Source of the DNA: Microcoleus sp. FACHB-68
GTDB lineage: Bacteria > Cyanobacteriota > Cyanobacteriia > Cyanobacteriales > Oscillatoriaceae
Direction of reading: 5' to 3'
Assembly (NCBI RefSeq): GCF_014695715.1
Contig: NZ_JACJOT010000006.1
Location: forward strand, 620,001 to 684,000
DNA length: 64,000 nucleotides
Shown: piece after piece, positions 54,076 to 63,695 of the stretch
Layout: the number at the start of each line of letters is the position of its first letter
How positions within the stretch are numbered: position 1 is the stretch's first letter
Translations under genes and position numbers: made by a program
The notes under the pieces: generated by a model
Database searches by the model: none
Told to the model about the DNA's origin: nothing
What the model saw: only the letters and a program-made list of their open reading frames with translations

Positions 54076-54591
54076 TTAAATAAATCCTAACCTTTCAATA
54101 ATCGCTAAAAAATCTGCCAAAATCGGCTCCATATTTTCATCGCTCAACACCGGCACATGAACAAAAATACATTGAGATTGCCAACAAGACGAACTGCATA
54201 AATAGTTTAGTACCGAATAATAAAGCGCCTCACACACAAACTTCCCCGCCTCATGGCTAATTTCCGTAACCGATAAACCTGATATAATTTTTTCAAGATC
54301 AACAGAAGTTTGTAGCATATCATCCCCACACACCGCCCTCGATTCTACTGTTAATTTTTCTCTGCCTTCTGCCATACCGCAACAGACAATCACATCCGGT
54401 TGCAATTCCGCAATTTTAGCGAGCGCGAGAGCAGGAGCAAGTTCAAAATCAACCGGCAGCTTCCGTAAGAAAGTCAGAGAAGAAGGAATACAATCTATTT
54501 GGCAAACTCTTTCTAATAAATCATCAGAAGAATTCGAGATTTGATGAGGAAGCCAAGTATCAAAGGATGTTAACAAGATTTTTCGGCGCAT
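54076..54591 (-). CDS. Pyroglutamyl-peptidase I-like (peptidase C15) protein
   Basis: From the ATG at 54591 (MRRKILLTSFDTWLPHQ) the protein has 171 residues, shorter than the usual 200-215. The cysteine-peptidase triad is in place: Glu in GREKLTVESRAVC, Cys in SHEAGKFVCEALYYS and His in CIFVHVPVL. C15 enzymes remove N-terminal pyroglutamate. The substrate-side loops appear reduced, so specificity may differ. A longer frame to 54669 would overlap hisH and is rejected. The gene is divergent from hisH with a 67-base gap. Confidence 0.75.
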   Translation of the reverse strand: MRRKILLTSFDTWLPHQISNSSDDLLERVCQIDCIPSSLTFLRKLPVDFELAPALALAKIAELQPDVIVCCGMAEGREKLTVESRAVCGDDMLQTSVDLEKIISGLSVTEISHEAGKFVCEALYYSVLNYLCSSSCWQSQCIFVHVPVLSDENMEPILADFLAIIERLGFI

Positions 54592-54658
54592 AAAAACCAG
54601 CCGGGACGTTTTATAATAATTAGGAGCGATCACTACTATAAATAAAGGAACCCGATCA

Positions 54659-55297
54659 ATGCCAGTCATCGCTGTCGTAGACTATGACATGGGAAATTTG
54701 CACTCAGTCTGCAAAGGGTTAGAGAATGCCGGCGGATCGCCAAAAATTACGGACGATCCAAAGGTGATCGAGTCCGCTGCTGCGGTTTTGCTGCCTGGAG
54801 TCGGTGCGTTTGATCCAGCCATTCAGCACTTGCGCTCTCGTAATTTAATTGAACCTGTGAAAAATGCGATCGCCTCCGGTAAACCATTTTTAGGCATCTG
54901 CCTGGGTATGCAAATACTCTTTGACAGTAGCGAAGAAGGCAAAGAACCGGGTTTAGGCGTTATCCCTGGAGTGGTGCGCCGGTTTAAGCATGAACCGAAG
55001 CTGACGATTCCTCACATGGGCTGGAACCAGCTAGAATTTACACAGCCAGATGTCCCCCTATGGCAGAAACTTGCGCCTCAGCCTTGGGTTTATTTTGTCC
55101 ATTCCTATTATGTTGATCCAATTGATCCCAGCGTGAAGGCAGCAACGGTGACTCACGGCAGCCAGACTGTAACGGCTGCGGTTGCTCGTGATAACTTGAT
55201 GGCAGTGCAATTTCACCCAGAAAAATCTTCGAGTGCCGGCTTACAAATGCTAGCGAATTTTGTCAGTTTGGTGAATGTGCCGGCAAACGTGCATTGA
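54659..55297 (+). CDS. hisH: Imidazole glycerol phosphate synthase subunit HisH
   Basis: This glutaminase subunit supplies ammonia to HisF in histidine biosynthesis. The 212-residue class I glutamine amidotransferase has LLPGVGAFDPAIQHL, the nucleophile elbow FLGICLGMQILFDSSEEG and the catalytic pair in VQFHPEKSSSAGLQML. AAAGGAA precedes the ATG. TATAAT at 54612-54617 is a possible -10 element in the shared divergent promoter gap. It has the normal length and no unusual feature. Confidence 0.96.
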   Translation: MPVIAVVDYDMGNLHSVCKGLENAGGSPKITDDPKVIESAAAVLLPGVGAFDPAIQHLRSRNLIEPVKNAIASGKPFLGICLGMQILFDSSEEGKEPGLGVIPGVVRRFKHEPKLTIPHMGWNQLEFTQPDVPLWQKLAPQPWVYFVHSYYVDPIDPSVKAATVTHGSQTVTAAVARDNLMAVQFHPEKSSSAGLQMLANFVSLVNVPANVH

Positions 55298-55461
55298 GTT
55301 TTTGTACAGTTTAAAAAGTGCCGGCATTTTCAGTTATCTCGATTTAAATTAAAGTGCCGGCGCAGAAATTTATAAAAAAAGAATTTATCTCTTATCCCAA
55401 TATCTTTGTGTCGTTAATAACAGAGGATGGGCAGAGTATATTAACAAATACCTAGGGACTT

Positions 55462-56037
55462 ATGAGCCTGAGAATTTACGGCAACCGCCAGATCAAAACT
55501 TTACCGACTTTGGATACGCGACCTACAGTGGCACGGGTGCGAGAAGCTGTATTTAATATCTGGCAAGGCACGATCACCGACTGTCGTTGGTTGGATCTGT
55601 GTGCCGGCACCGGCGCAATGGCAGCAGAAGCTTTGTGTCGGGGTGCGGCTGAGGTGATAGCCATTGAAAAATGGAATCGCGCCTGCATCATCATTGAGGA
55701 AAATTTGCAACAAGTCGCCGGGGAGGATCAGACATTTCAGGTTGTGCAGGGAGATGTCGTCAAACGATTGAAAATTCTTGCCGGCCAGCAGTTTGATCGG
55801 ATATACTTCGATCCCCCCTATGCTAGCAATCTTTACCAGCCGGTGTTAGAGGCGATTGTAAATCACCAGCTACTCGCACCGGAAGGCGAACTCGCAGCCG
55901 AACACAGTCCTAATCGGTTGCCGGTGAAAGCCATCACCGACTTGGAAATATGCCGGCAGAAAGTCTACGGTAACACCGCCTTAACCTTCTACCGGCATAT
56001 TAGTTCTGATGCTTTACCAGAAGTCAGTCACCCCTAA
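55462..56037 (+). CDS. rsmD: 16S rRNA (guanine966-N2)-methyltransferase RsmD
   Basis: This 191-residue Rossmann-fold methyltransferase has the N-terminal SLRIYGNRQIKTLPTLDTRP typical of RsmD, TRPTVARVREAVFNIWQG, the SAM site WLDLCAGTGAMAAEALCRGA and the catalytic FDRIYFDPPYASNLYQ (DPPY). It modifies G966 in the small ribosomal subunit. It follows hisH on the same strand after 164 bases. Confidence 0.93.
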   Translation: MSLRIYGNRQIKTLPTLDTRPTVARVREAVFNIWQGTITDCRWLDLCAGTGAMAAEALCRGAAEVIAIEKWNRACIIIEENLQQVAGEDQTFQVVQGDVVKRLKILAGQQFDRIYFDPPYASNLYQPVLEAIVNHQLLAPEGELAAEHSPNRLPVKAITDLEICRQKVYGNTALTFYRHISSDALPEVSHP

Positions 56038-56054
56038 CAACTGACAGCTAGCGC

Positions 56055-56168
56055 TTAAATGCCCAACTTATTGCCCCGTTTGAACTGCTCATAAGCCTTG
56101 AAAAACAAACCGGCAAGGGTGATGGCAATCAGTCCGAGCACAATACCTGACAGTAACGGTTCTACCAC
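56055..56168 (-). CDS. petG: Cytochrome b6f complex subunit V (PetG)
   Basis: This 37-residue single-helix subunit of the cytochrome b6f complex is required for its assembly or stability in thylakoids. Read on the minus strand from GTG at 56168: [20 protein letters not shown] followed by [23 protein letters not shown] lies 7 bases ahead of the GTG. It is too short for ordinary gene finding but matches PetG along its whole length. It is convergent with rsmD, whose stop is only 17 bases away. Confidence 0.95.
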   Translation of the reverse strand: MVEPLLSGIVLGLIAITLAGLFFKAYEQFKRGNKLGI

Positions 56169-56403
56169 GTTAATTCTCCTTGAGTCCTGAGCGATTGATT
56201 AAGGTTTTTTTCCTGATTCTCATACTACTAGCTCTAGCGGCAAAACAGGAAAGACCTGCTAAGAGTTTGCCATAAAGGCACTAGGGACAAGTATGACAAC
56301 GCCTAAAGTCCTCTCCCCCTGTTTCCCGTGTCCCTCCTCAAAGGTGATCAGCAGGCCGGGATAACTCTCTGAGCTTGCTTACACTCTCCCTATCTTTTAA
56401 GCT

Positions 56404-56835
56404 ATGTTATTAAACGAAAAGCTTTTTGTACATCTTTCTTTAAATTCTCAGCTTTTGAATAACCAGCTGGCCAAACCTGAAATGGAAAGTCTTCTCCAGC
56501 GAACCGCCGTCGCGGGGCTGGCGGCGATATTGCTCACTGTATTGGGAGTTGTCGGCTTTTACCACATTCAGGCATCTGACCCTTACGTTAAAAGCGTTTT
56601 ATCCATGAATGGCGATGCAGTTCAGGGTCACGCAATCTTTCAAATGAACTGTGCCGGCTGTCATGGCGTGCAAGCACAAGGCCGCGTTGGGCCAAGCCTA
56701 GATGGCATTTCCCAGCGCAAGTCTCGCGTTCGCCTCATCAAACAAGTCATCAGCGGACAAACCCCACCCATGCCCCAGTTCCAGCCTAGTGCTCAAGAAA
56801 TGGCCGATTTGCTCAACTATCTGGAAAAGCTTTAA
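56404..56835 (+). CDS. cytM: Membrane-anchored c-type cytochrome, CytM-like
   Basis: The protein has a single haem site CAGCHG and a distal Met in TPPMPQFQPSAQEMADLL. An uncleaved N-terminal anchor is formed by AVAGLAAILLTVLGVVGFY. VLSMNGDAVQGHAIFQMNCA and GRVGPSLDGISQRKSRV agree with cyanobacterial cytochrome cM. The ATG at 56404 gives 143 residues; an ATG at 56482 (MESLLQRT) gives 117, closer to the family, and may be the true start. Cytochrome cM has been linked to respiratory and photosynthetic electron flow under stress. Its stop overlaps that of the convergent ABC transporter gene. Confidence 0.85.
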   Translation: MLLNEKLFVHLSLNSQLLNNQLAKPEMESLLQRTAVAGLAAILLTVLGVVGFYHIQASDPYVKSVLSMNGDAVQGHAIFQMNCAGCHGVQAQGRVGPSLDGISQRKSRVRLIKQVISGQTPPMPQFQPSAQEMADLLNYLEKL

Positions 56836-58604
56836 CTGAATTGCTGGGCGTAATAACGGGCATACCGACCGGCTCGATCTAGCAATTCCTGATGAGTGCC
56901 AGACTCCACAATACGCCCCTGTTCCATGACTAAAATCCGGTCAGCGCGGCGCACACTAGCCAGCCGGTGAGCGATGATAAACACAGTGCGGTCTTGCATT
57001 AAGCGTTCTAAAGCTTGCTGCACAAGGGCTTCAGATTCAGAATCAAGGGCTGAGGTGGCTTCATCCAGAATCAGAATTTGAGGGTTCAACAGCACAGCAC
57101 GGGCGATCGCAATTCGCTGACGCTGTCCCCCAGATAAGTTGACACCCCGTTCACCCACCCAAGTATGATAGCCATCACTCAGTTGGGTAATAAAATCGTG
57201 AGCATTCGCGATTTTAGCGGCTTCTTGAACATCTTTGAGATCAAATTGAGCCTGACCGAAAGCAATATTTTGGGCAATGCTACCCGAAAAAAGCGTGACT
57301 TCTTGGGGAACAATGCCGATCTGCCGGCGCAGACTGCGAAGGGTCACATCTTGAATCTTTACGCCATCAATGAAAATTTCACCGGCTTGGGGATCATAGA
57401 AACGCGGTAATAAATTAACCAGCGTTGTTTTACCGGCACCCGATGCACCCACCAATGCGATCGCTTCTCCCGGCAGCACCAGCAAATTTAAGTTTTGCAA
57501 AACTGGCGTTGAAGTTTCAGCATTTGGAGAAGGGGCGTTTTCCTCGCCTCCTACGGTTTGCTTCTGATAGGCAAAGGAAACATTGCGATATTCTACTTTG
57601 CCGGTGACATGAGGGAGAGCGATCGCATCTGGTTTTTCTTGAACGGTTGGTTGAATGGCGAACAGTTCAAAAATTCGGTCTACAGATGCTTCAGTTTGCT
57701 TAAACTCACTGTAATTGCTGGTCGTTAGGGAAATCGGATCAATTAACAGTGCGACGGCTGTAACGTAGCTAATAAAACCGGCACCTGTTAAATTTCCTTG
57801 GGATATTTGCCACCCTCCCAAGAAAAAGAGTAATAAGATACTCATCGCTTCCAGAAAGCCAACCACAACAAATTGAAGCGCTTTGACTCTTTCTGCTAAA
57901 TATTTCGCCTGCCGGTTGTGTTCGGCTTCTTTACTAAAACTATTAATGGCGTACTCTTCCGCAGCAAAAGCTTGCACCAAGCGAATACCACTAAACAATT
58001 CTGTGAGAAGGGAAGATAAATTAGATGTGCGGTTTTGACTACTGCGGGAGAAAACAAGCAGCCGTTCCCCAAACCAGCCGATTAAAAAAGCCATCAGTGG
58101 CGCAATAATCAGCGCAGCAAGGGTTAGCTGCCAGTTGAGCCAAATCATGTAACCTAAGACTACAATCAGTTGCAAAATGCAGGGAACGAACTGATGGAAG
58201 ACTTTATTGATAATTTCCCCGATGCGATCAATATCTTCAGTTAGCCGGTAGGAAAGATCGCCGGTTTTCGCAGTCGCAAAGTAGTCAATGCTCAGTTGTT
58301 GCAAGTGAGCATAAACTTGTTTACGGAGGTCTAAAGCAATTCTCAAAGCAGCTTTAGCCATTAAAGCATCTTGCCCATATTGGACAGTGCCTCGGATCAG
58401 GAAAATGATCGCGGCGACTCCTGCAAGTTGGAGGATCGCCACGACATTCCCATCCCCAATAAAATTGGCCATGCGACCGGCTAACCAAGCAAGGATGGGC
58501 CAAAATACGGTAAACCCCAAAGTACAAGCCAATGCTTTCGCAATTGTTTGCCATTGGGTTCTGATGTAAGGCAGTAGTTGCCAATAACTAGAGCGCGTTT
58601 TCAA
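56832..58604 (-). CDS. ABC exporter, MsbA/MDR type (fused membrane and ATPase domains)
   Basis: This 590-residue half-transporter has six membrane helices (about 20-310) and an ATPase domain with Walker A GASGAGKTTLVNL, Q-loop RRQIGIVPQEVTLF, signature LSGGQRQRIA, Walker B ILILDEATSALD and the H-loop FIIAHRL. It would export lipids, drugs or peptides as a homodimer; the substrate is unknown. The start is TTG at 58604, because no ATG or GTG precedes the first helix in frame. Its 3' end overlaps the stop of the convergent cytM gene. Confidence 0.92.
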   Translation of the reverse strand: MKTRSSYWQLLPYIRTQWQTIAKALACTLGFTVFWPILAWLAGRMANFIGDGNVVAILQLAGVAAIIFLIRGTVQYGQDALMAKAALRIALDLRKQVYAHLQQLSIDYFATAKTGDLSYRLTEDIDRIGEIINKVFHQFVPCILQLIVVLGYMIWLNWQLTLAALIIAPLMAFLIGWFGERLLVFSRSSQNRTSNLSSLLTELFSGIRLVQAFAAEEYAINSFSKEAEHNRQAKYLAERVKALQFVVVGFLEAMSILLLFFLGGWQISQGNLTGAGFISYVTAVALLIDPISLTTSNYSEFKQTEASVDRIFELFAIQPTVQEKPDAIALPHVTGKVEYRNVSFAYQKQTVGGEENAPSPNAETSTPVLQNLNLLVLPGEAIALVGASGAGKTTLVNLLPRFYDPQAGEIFIDGVKIQDVTLRSLRRQIGIVPQEVTLFSGSIAQNIAFGQAQFDLKDVQEAAKIANAHDFITQLSDGYHTWVGERGVNLSGGQRQRIAIARAVLLNPQILILDEATSALDSESEALVQQALERLMQDRTVFIIAHRLASVRRADRILVMEQGRIVESGTHQELLDRAGRYARYYAQQFS

Positions 58605-58681
58605 GCGGTTTTTGCTACAAAAATATCCTGTATTAAGCTACCAGCTTTCAGGTTTAATTAATCAATGCTTCAAGATTATAT

Positions 58682-59287
58682 TTAAGTGTTCATTCTCATT
58701 CTTTTTCTAACGACCCAAATTATAAATCCAGCGATTAAAATGGCAAGGACGATTTTACTAAGCGGGCCGATGTACGTTTCTACAAGTTCATAGTGATCAC
58801 CCAACACAAAGCCGGCAACGGTGAGCAAACCCACCCACAGAAGTGTGCCGATGGTTGAGTAAAATAGAAATGGCAGCAACTCCATGCCGTTAATACCGGC
58901 AGGAATAGAAATTAGGGTGCGAATTCCAGGCACAAGCCGGCCAAAGAATACAGCTTGCTTGCCATATCTGTTAAACCAGTTATTCACTTTTTGAATATCT
59001 TTGCCGGATACAGAAATCCACTTGCCGTATTTCTCGGCCAAAGCCTGCAATCTCTCATCACCTAACAGTTTGCCGGCATAATACCACGGCAGCGCCCCTA
59101 GCATGGTGCCCAACACGCCCGCAAAAATGGCCGGCGCAAACTCCATTTTGCCTTGGGAGATTGTGAAACCGGCCAGCGGCATGATTAACTCTGAGGGGAT
59201 GGGGGGAAATAAGTTTTCCAAGAACATCAGCAACCCAATTCCCAAGTAGCCAAGGGAAACCATGATGTTCGATATCCATTCCTGCAT
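58682..59287 (-). CDS. DedA family membrane protein
   Basis: This 201-residue inner-membrane protein of the DedA/VTT family, whose members move undecaprenyl phosphate or other lipids, has MFLENLFPPIPSELIMPLAG, GALPWYYAGKLLG, FFGRLVPGIRTLISIPAGIN and MELLPFLFYSTIGTLLW. The glutamate and the conserved G-x-R-P-like region (FFGRLVPGIR) are present. It lies upstream of the ABC transporter gene on the same strand, separated by 77 bases. Confidence 0.92.
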   Translation of the reverse strand: MQEWISNIMVSLGYLGIGLLMFLENLFPPIPSELIMPLAGFTISQGKMEFAPAIFAGVLGTMLGALPWYYAGKLLGDERLQALAEKYGKWISVSGKDIQKVNNWFNRYGKQAVFFGRLVPGIRTLISIPAGINGMELLPFLFYSTIGTLLWVGLLTVAGFVLGDHYELVETYIGPLSKIVLAILIAGFIIWVVRKRMRMNT

Positions 59288-59328
59288 AGGGTTATTTGTA
59301 AGTGGTTAGTGGTGATTGATCAACGTAG

Positions 59329-59400
59329 GGGCAAAGCATTTGAGGGCAAGAAAACAGGGTTTAAACTTAAAATTTATCACTCGAATGCTTTGCCCTTTTT
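59329..59400. repeat. Hairpin repeat with T tract, possible terminator
   Basis: GGGCAAAGCATT (59329-59340) pairs perfectly with AATGCTTTGCCC (59384-59395) over a 43-base loop and is followed by TTTTT. Related to the hairpin at 30951-31002. The T tract would permit plus-strand termination, but no plus-strand gene precedes it, so I treat it as a dispersed repeat. The rest of the gap at 59288-59624 shows no gene. Confidence 0.65.
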
Positions 59401-59624
59401 AAATTCTCAATTTTTTGCGTTCCCAAGAATTTTACTTGAGAACGCAAGCATACAAACTTCAGCGTGTGGAAAATTATTTCTCGTTTCAATCTGAAGTAAT
59501 TATCGGCACTATCGGACGGCAATCATTTCTAAATAGAGAATTTTTGAGGCTGGCACAAGTTACCGCCTCAAAAAAACTGAGAAATAACCAACACTAAGAC
59601 CGCTCAAAGCAGATCAAGAATTCC

Positions 59625-60929
<1,305 letters not shown>

Positions 60930-60992
60930 TTAACAAACTAACTAGCGTCCTGCATATAGTAAAAAGCGCAATTTTAAATCGCTACATATAAT

Positions 60993-62084
60993 TCACGACT
61001 GACGCTTTGGGGCAGCAGGAGGCGGCTTGATAGCCGGCTGTGAAGCACCCTTTGGGGTTGGGATTGCAGGGCTAGCCGTTGTTTTTTGGGTGGGTGTTGG
61101 GGGAGTCGCGGGATCTTTCTGGTCAGACCGGACTTCCGAAACTTGACCTACTTGAAAAACTAACACAAATTTCTGCCCCAGCCTTTCATAAAGGTAGTCT
61201 TCCACCTGGCTTACCTGCTTAGAGGTGACGGGTGTTTTTGCCCGCACACTTAAGTAGACTTCCGGAGGCTTTTTGTTCCAGTTCACCTCAATCGGTCTAA
61301 TTAAATTGACTTGCTGGCCAACGGTAATGGTTTCACGAAGCAGTTTTTCCTTAAGCGTTGCTTGCACTCTGGCTTGTGTGAGTAGTGTCCAAAAACTTAA
61401 AAATAGGGGGATCACGAGGATGCCGGTGAGGGCGAGTACCCACCCCAAAGCTCGTCCCAACCGACTGCCTTCTAAATAGAAACCTCCCCAAATGAAGACC
61501 AGCATACAGGCCAAGGTAATGCCCAAGAGGTTGGTTAAGTAAAGTAAGAAAGCCCCCCAACTCGCTGCCCAACTTGCCTGGGAGAGGCTAATACCGATCA
61601 CACACAGGGGCGGCATCAGGGCGACAGAAATCGCAGTACCGGCAACCGCATCGCCGATTTTAGGCCGGATTTTAGCAAAACCACTAATGAAGCCGGCGGC
61701 AACAGCGATGGCTAGATCCCCTAAATTTGGTTGCGTACGTGCGAGGATTTCTGAAGCAAATTCTGAAGCCGGCAAGCTAACAAGACGCCCAACTGACCAC
61801 GAGAGAAGGACTGCGACTACAGTGCCGGCGCTGACAGTAATTAGGCTTTGGCGGAACAAAATCAAGTCTCCCTCTAACGCCCCAAGGGCCAATCCCCGCA
61901 GCGGCAACATTAGGGGCGCAATAATCATCGCACCAATGATCACAGCCGCACTATTGCTCAACAGGCCAAATGTGGCGATCAGGCAAGAACTGACCGTCAG
62001 AACCAGATAGTTCACTTCCATCTGTGAGTCTTCTACCAAGTTCTGACGCAGTTTTTCTAACTCTTCTTGAGAGACTTTTTGCAT
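60993..62084 (-). CDS. DUF389 domain-containing membrane protein
   Basis: The protein is 363 residues long. The DUF389 region (about 25-215) has several helices (VSSCLIATFGLLSNSAAVIIG, AMIIAPLMLPLRGLALGALE, GFAKIRPKIGDAVAGTAISV, ALMPPLCVIGISLSQA), the family's PLM and P-x-C features and a C-terminal cytoplasmic domain from about 240. The last 45 residues are low-complexity Pro/Thr/Ala (TPPTPTQKTTASPAIPTPKG). Function is not established. It lies upstream of ahcY on the same strand. Confidence 0.88.
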   Translation of the reverse strand: MQKVSQEELEKLRQNLVEDSQMEVNYLVLTVSSCLIATFGLLSNSAAVIIGAMIIAPLMLPLRGLALGALEGDLILFRQSLITVSAGTVVAVLLSWSVGRLVSLPASEFASEILARTQPNLGDLAIAVAAGFISGFAKIRPKIGDAVAGTAISVALMPPLCVIGISLSQASWAASWGAFLLYLTNLLGITLACMLVFIWGGFYLEGSRLGRALGWVLALTGILVIPLFLSFWTLLTQARVQATLKEKLLRETITVGQQVNLIRPIEVNWNKKPPEVYLSVRAKTPVTSKQVSQVEDYLYERLGQKFVLVFQVGQVSEVRSDQKDPATPPTPTQKTTASPAIPTPKGASQPAIKPPPAAPKRQS

Positions 62085-62370
62085 AAATATTGGCGTTCGA
62101 GTTTGGAGGGTTGCCGGCGCACCCTTAGCAATGGTTGCCGGCGGTAATAAAACTTACATGGGAGGGCAACCTTTTATGATGAATACTTCCTATCGTCTGG
62201 TTTTATTGGCTTAATAAAAGAATTTTTTATACAAAAAGCAATCGAGTCTGACATTTAGCAGCGGCTTGATGTTCCTCAAGTTAACTCGATCAGAACGGAA
62301 ACTTTGCTAATTCTAAAAAAATAGCCGTGTGCGCGAATTTAAACCTAGCAGACAGGAGAGTGCGTTCATC

Positions 62371-63561
62371 TTACATCACCGGCACGCTCAATCCCTTCAA
62401 ACTCCGTCCCTTTTCTTCCTCGCTTAACCCCTTACTCTGGATTAATACCCCAAAATTACCCAATCCCATCGGATTCATTAACTGGTGCAACGCCTCGCGC
62501 CGGCGCAGTAAACTCGAAATATCTTGTGTCTGCATATTGGAAAGCGCCGCAATACGAGATCCCAAACCTAGCGCCATCAAAAATAATCCTTGCTGAACAA
62601 ATCCCACCGGCTGCAACCGGCACAATGCTCCCTGACGCTGCAAAGCCGTAAAATCGACATGAGCGGTGATATCCTGCCGGCCTACATTAATATAAGGGTC
62701 GTTATGATGGGCGTGCTGGTAGTAACATTGCAAGGTTCCCTCGCGTCGTTGCCGGCTGTAATATCGCTCAGCAAGATAGCCATAATCAATCGTCAGCACA
62801 TACCCGCGTTGCAGCCGGTTTGCCACCGTTTGCATCCACTCTAACGCCGCCAAATTCACCTCGCTGCGATAGCCATCTTCATAGCCACCCCCCAGCAAAT
62901 CAATCCCTACAAATTCAAAATACTTGGCAATTTCCGGGGTAGAAAGTTCTCCCGCCTCTTCCTTGAATAAAGCGGGAGAGTCTGGGTTGTTCGTTATATA
63001 AATTTCTTTTAATTGTTCGTCTTTAATCAAAAACTGATGCACCGGCAGCGCATCTACTAACTCATTAGAAAAAAAGCAACCTGTGATCGATTCTGCCGGC
63101 ATCTCTTCCCAACCACACCAGCGCAAATTAGCGCCAAACCTTGACAATTTCAATAAAATATGTTTTTGTTCTTCAATCAGCGCCGCAGCTTTTTCAACAA
63201 TGATATATTCTAAAACTTCAAAACAATCAAAATAGTGTTTGTGTAAATATTTCAGCACATCCGCCGCGAGCAACCCTTGTCCTGCACCCATTTCTACTAA
63301 TTGAAACGGGGCCGGTTTTCCCAGAATTTCCCACATTTCATAAAATTGTTCTGCCAGCAATTCGCCAAAATCAGCACCGAGATGCGGCGAGGTGAAAAAA
63401 TCACCTTTCGTCCCAATATTGACTTGATTCGTTGCATAATAACCGTGCTGCCGGTGGTACAGCGCCAAATCCATATACTCAGCAAATGTAATGCGCTTGT
63501 GGGGACTTTCGGCAATTTGCTGAGCAATGATTTCGCAAAGCTGCCGGTTGCTCTCATCCAT
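62371..63561 (-). CDS. MidA/NDUFAF7-type SAM-dependent methyltransferase
   Basis: This 396-residue methyltransferase of the SAM-dependent MidA family has ITFAEYMDLALYHRQHGYYA, FFTSPHLGADFGELLAEQFY, the SAM site FQLVEMGAGQGLLAADVLKY, FSNELVDALPVHQF and LTIDYGYLAERYYSRQRREG. In eukaryotes the homologue NDUFAF7 methylates an arginine of complex I subunit NDUFS2, the homologue of NdhH. Here the gene sits directly upstream of... beside ndhH on the same strand, about 135 bases apart, a striking match to that role. The cyanobacterial substrate is inference. Confidence 0.88.
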   Translation of the reverse strand: MDESNRQLCEIIAQQIAESPHKRITFAEYMDLALYHRQHGYYATNQVNIGTKGDFFTSPHLGADFGELLAEQFYEMWEILGKPAPFQLVEMGAGQGLLAADVLKYLHKHYFDCFEVLEYIIVEKAAALIEEQKHILLKLSRFGANLRWCGWEEMPAESITGCFFSNELVDALPVHQFLIKDEQLKEIYITNNPDSPALFKEEAGELSTPEIAKYFEFVGIDLLGGGYEDGYRSEVNLAALEWMQTVANRLQRGYVLTIDYGYLAERYYSRQRREGTLQCYYQHAHHNDPYINVGRQDITAHVDFTALQRQGALCRLQPVGFVQQGLFLMALGLGSRIAALSNMQTQDISSLLRRREALHQLMNPMGLGNFGVLIQSKGLSEEEKGRSLKGLSVPVM

Positions 63562-63574
63562 AATAATATTTGGA

Positions 63575-63690
63575 TTTTTTAAACCGCAGATAAACGCAGA
63601 TAAACGCAGATGAAGACAAGTTATTTTTAGCTTTTAACCGCAGATAAACGCAGATAAATACAATCTATCTGTGTTTATCTGTGGTTAATA
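63575..63690. repeat. Three dispersed repeat units between the methyltransferase and ndhH genes
   Basis: AACCGCAGATAAACGCAGAT followed by AAACGCAGATG (about 63582-63612), TTAACCGCAGATAAACGCAG with ATAAATACA (63635-63662) and inverted ATCTGTGTTTATCTGTGGTT (63668-63687) fill the gap. The last two are opposed and can form a stem. Confidence 0.85.
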
Positions 63691-63695
63691 ATATC

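Noticed and set aside
54592-54669. Longer start for the C15-like peptidase
   Set aside because: It would overlap the hisH start and adds residues unlike the family.
59309-59597. Two overlapping 60-codon plus-strand frames
   Set aside because: They overlap the hairpin repeat at 59329-59400 and show no domain or ribosome-binding site.
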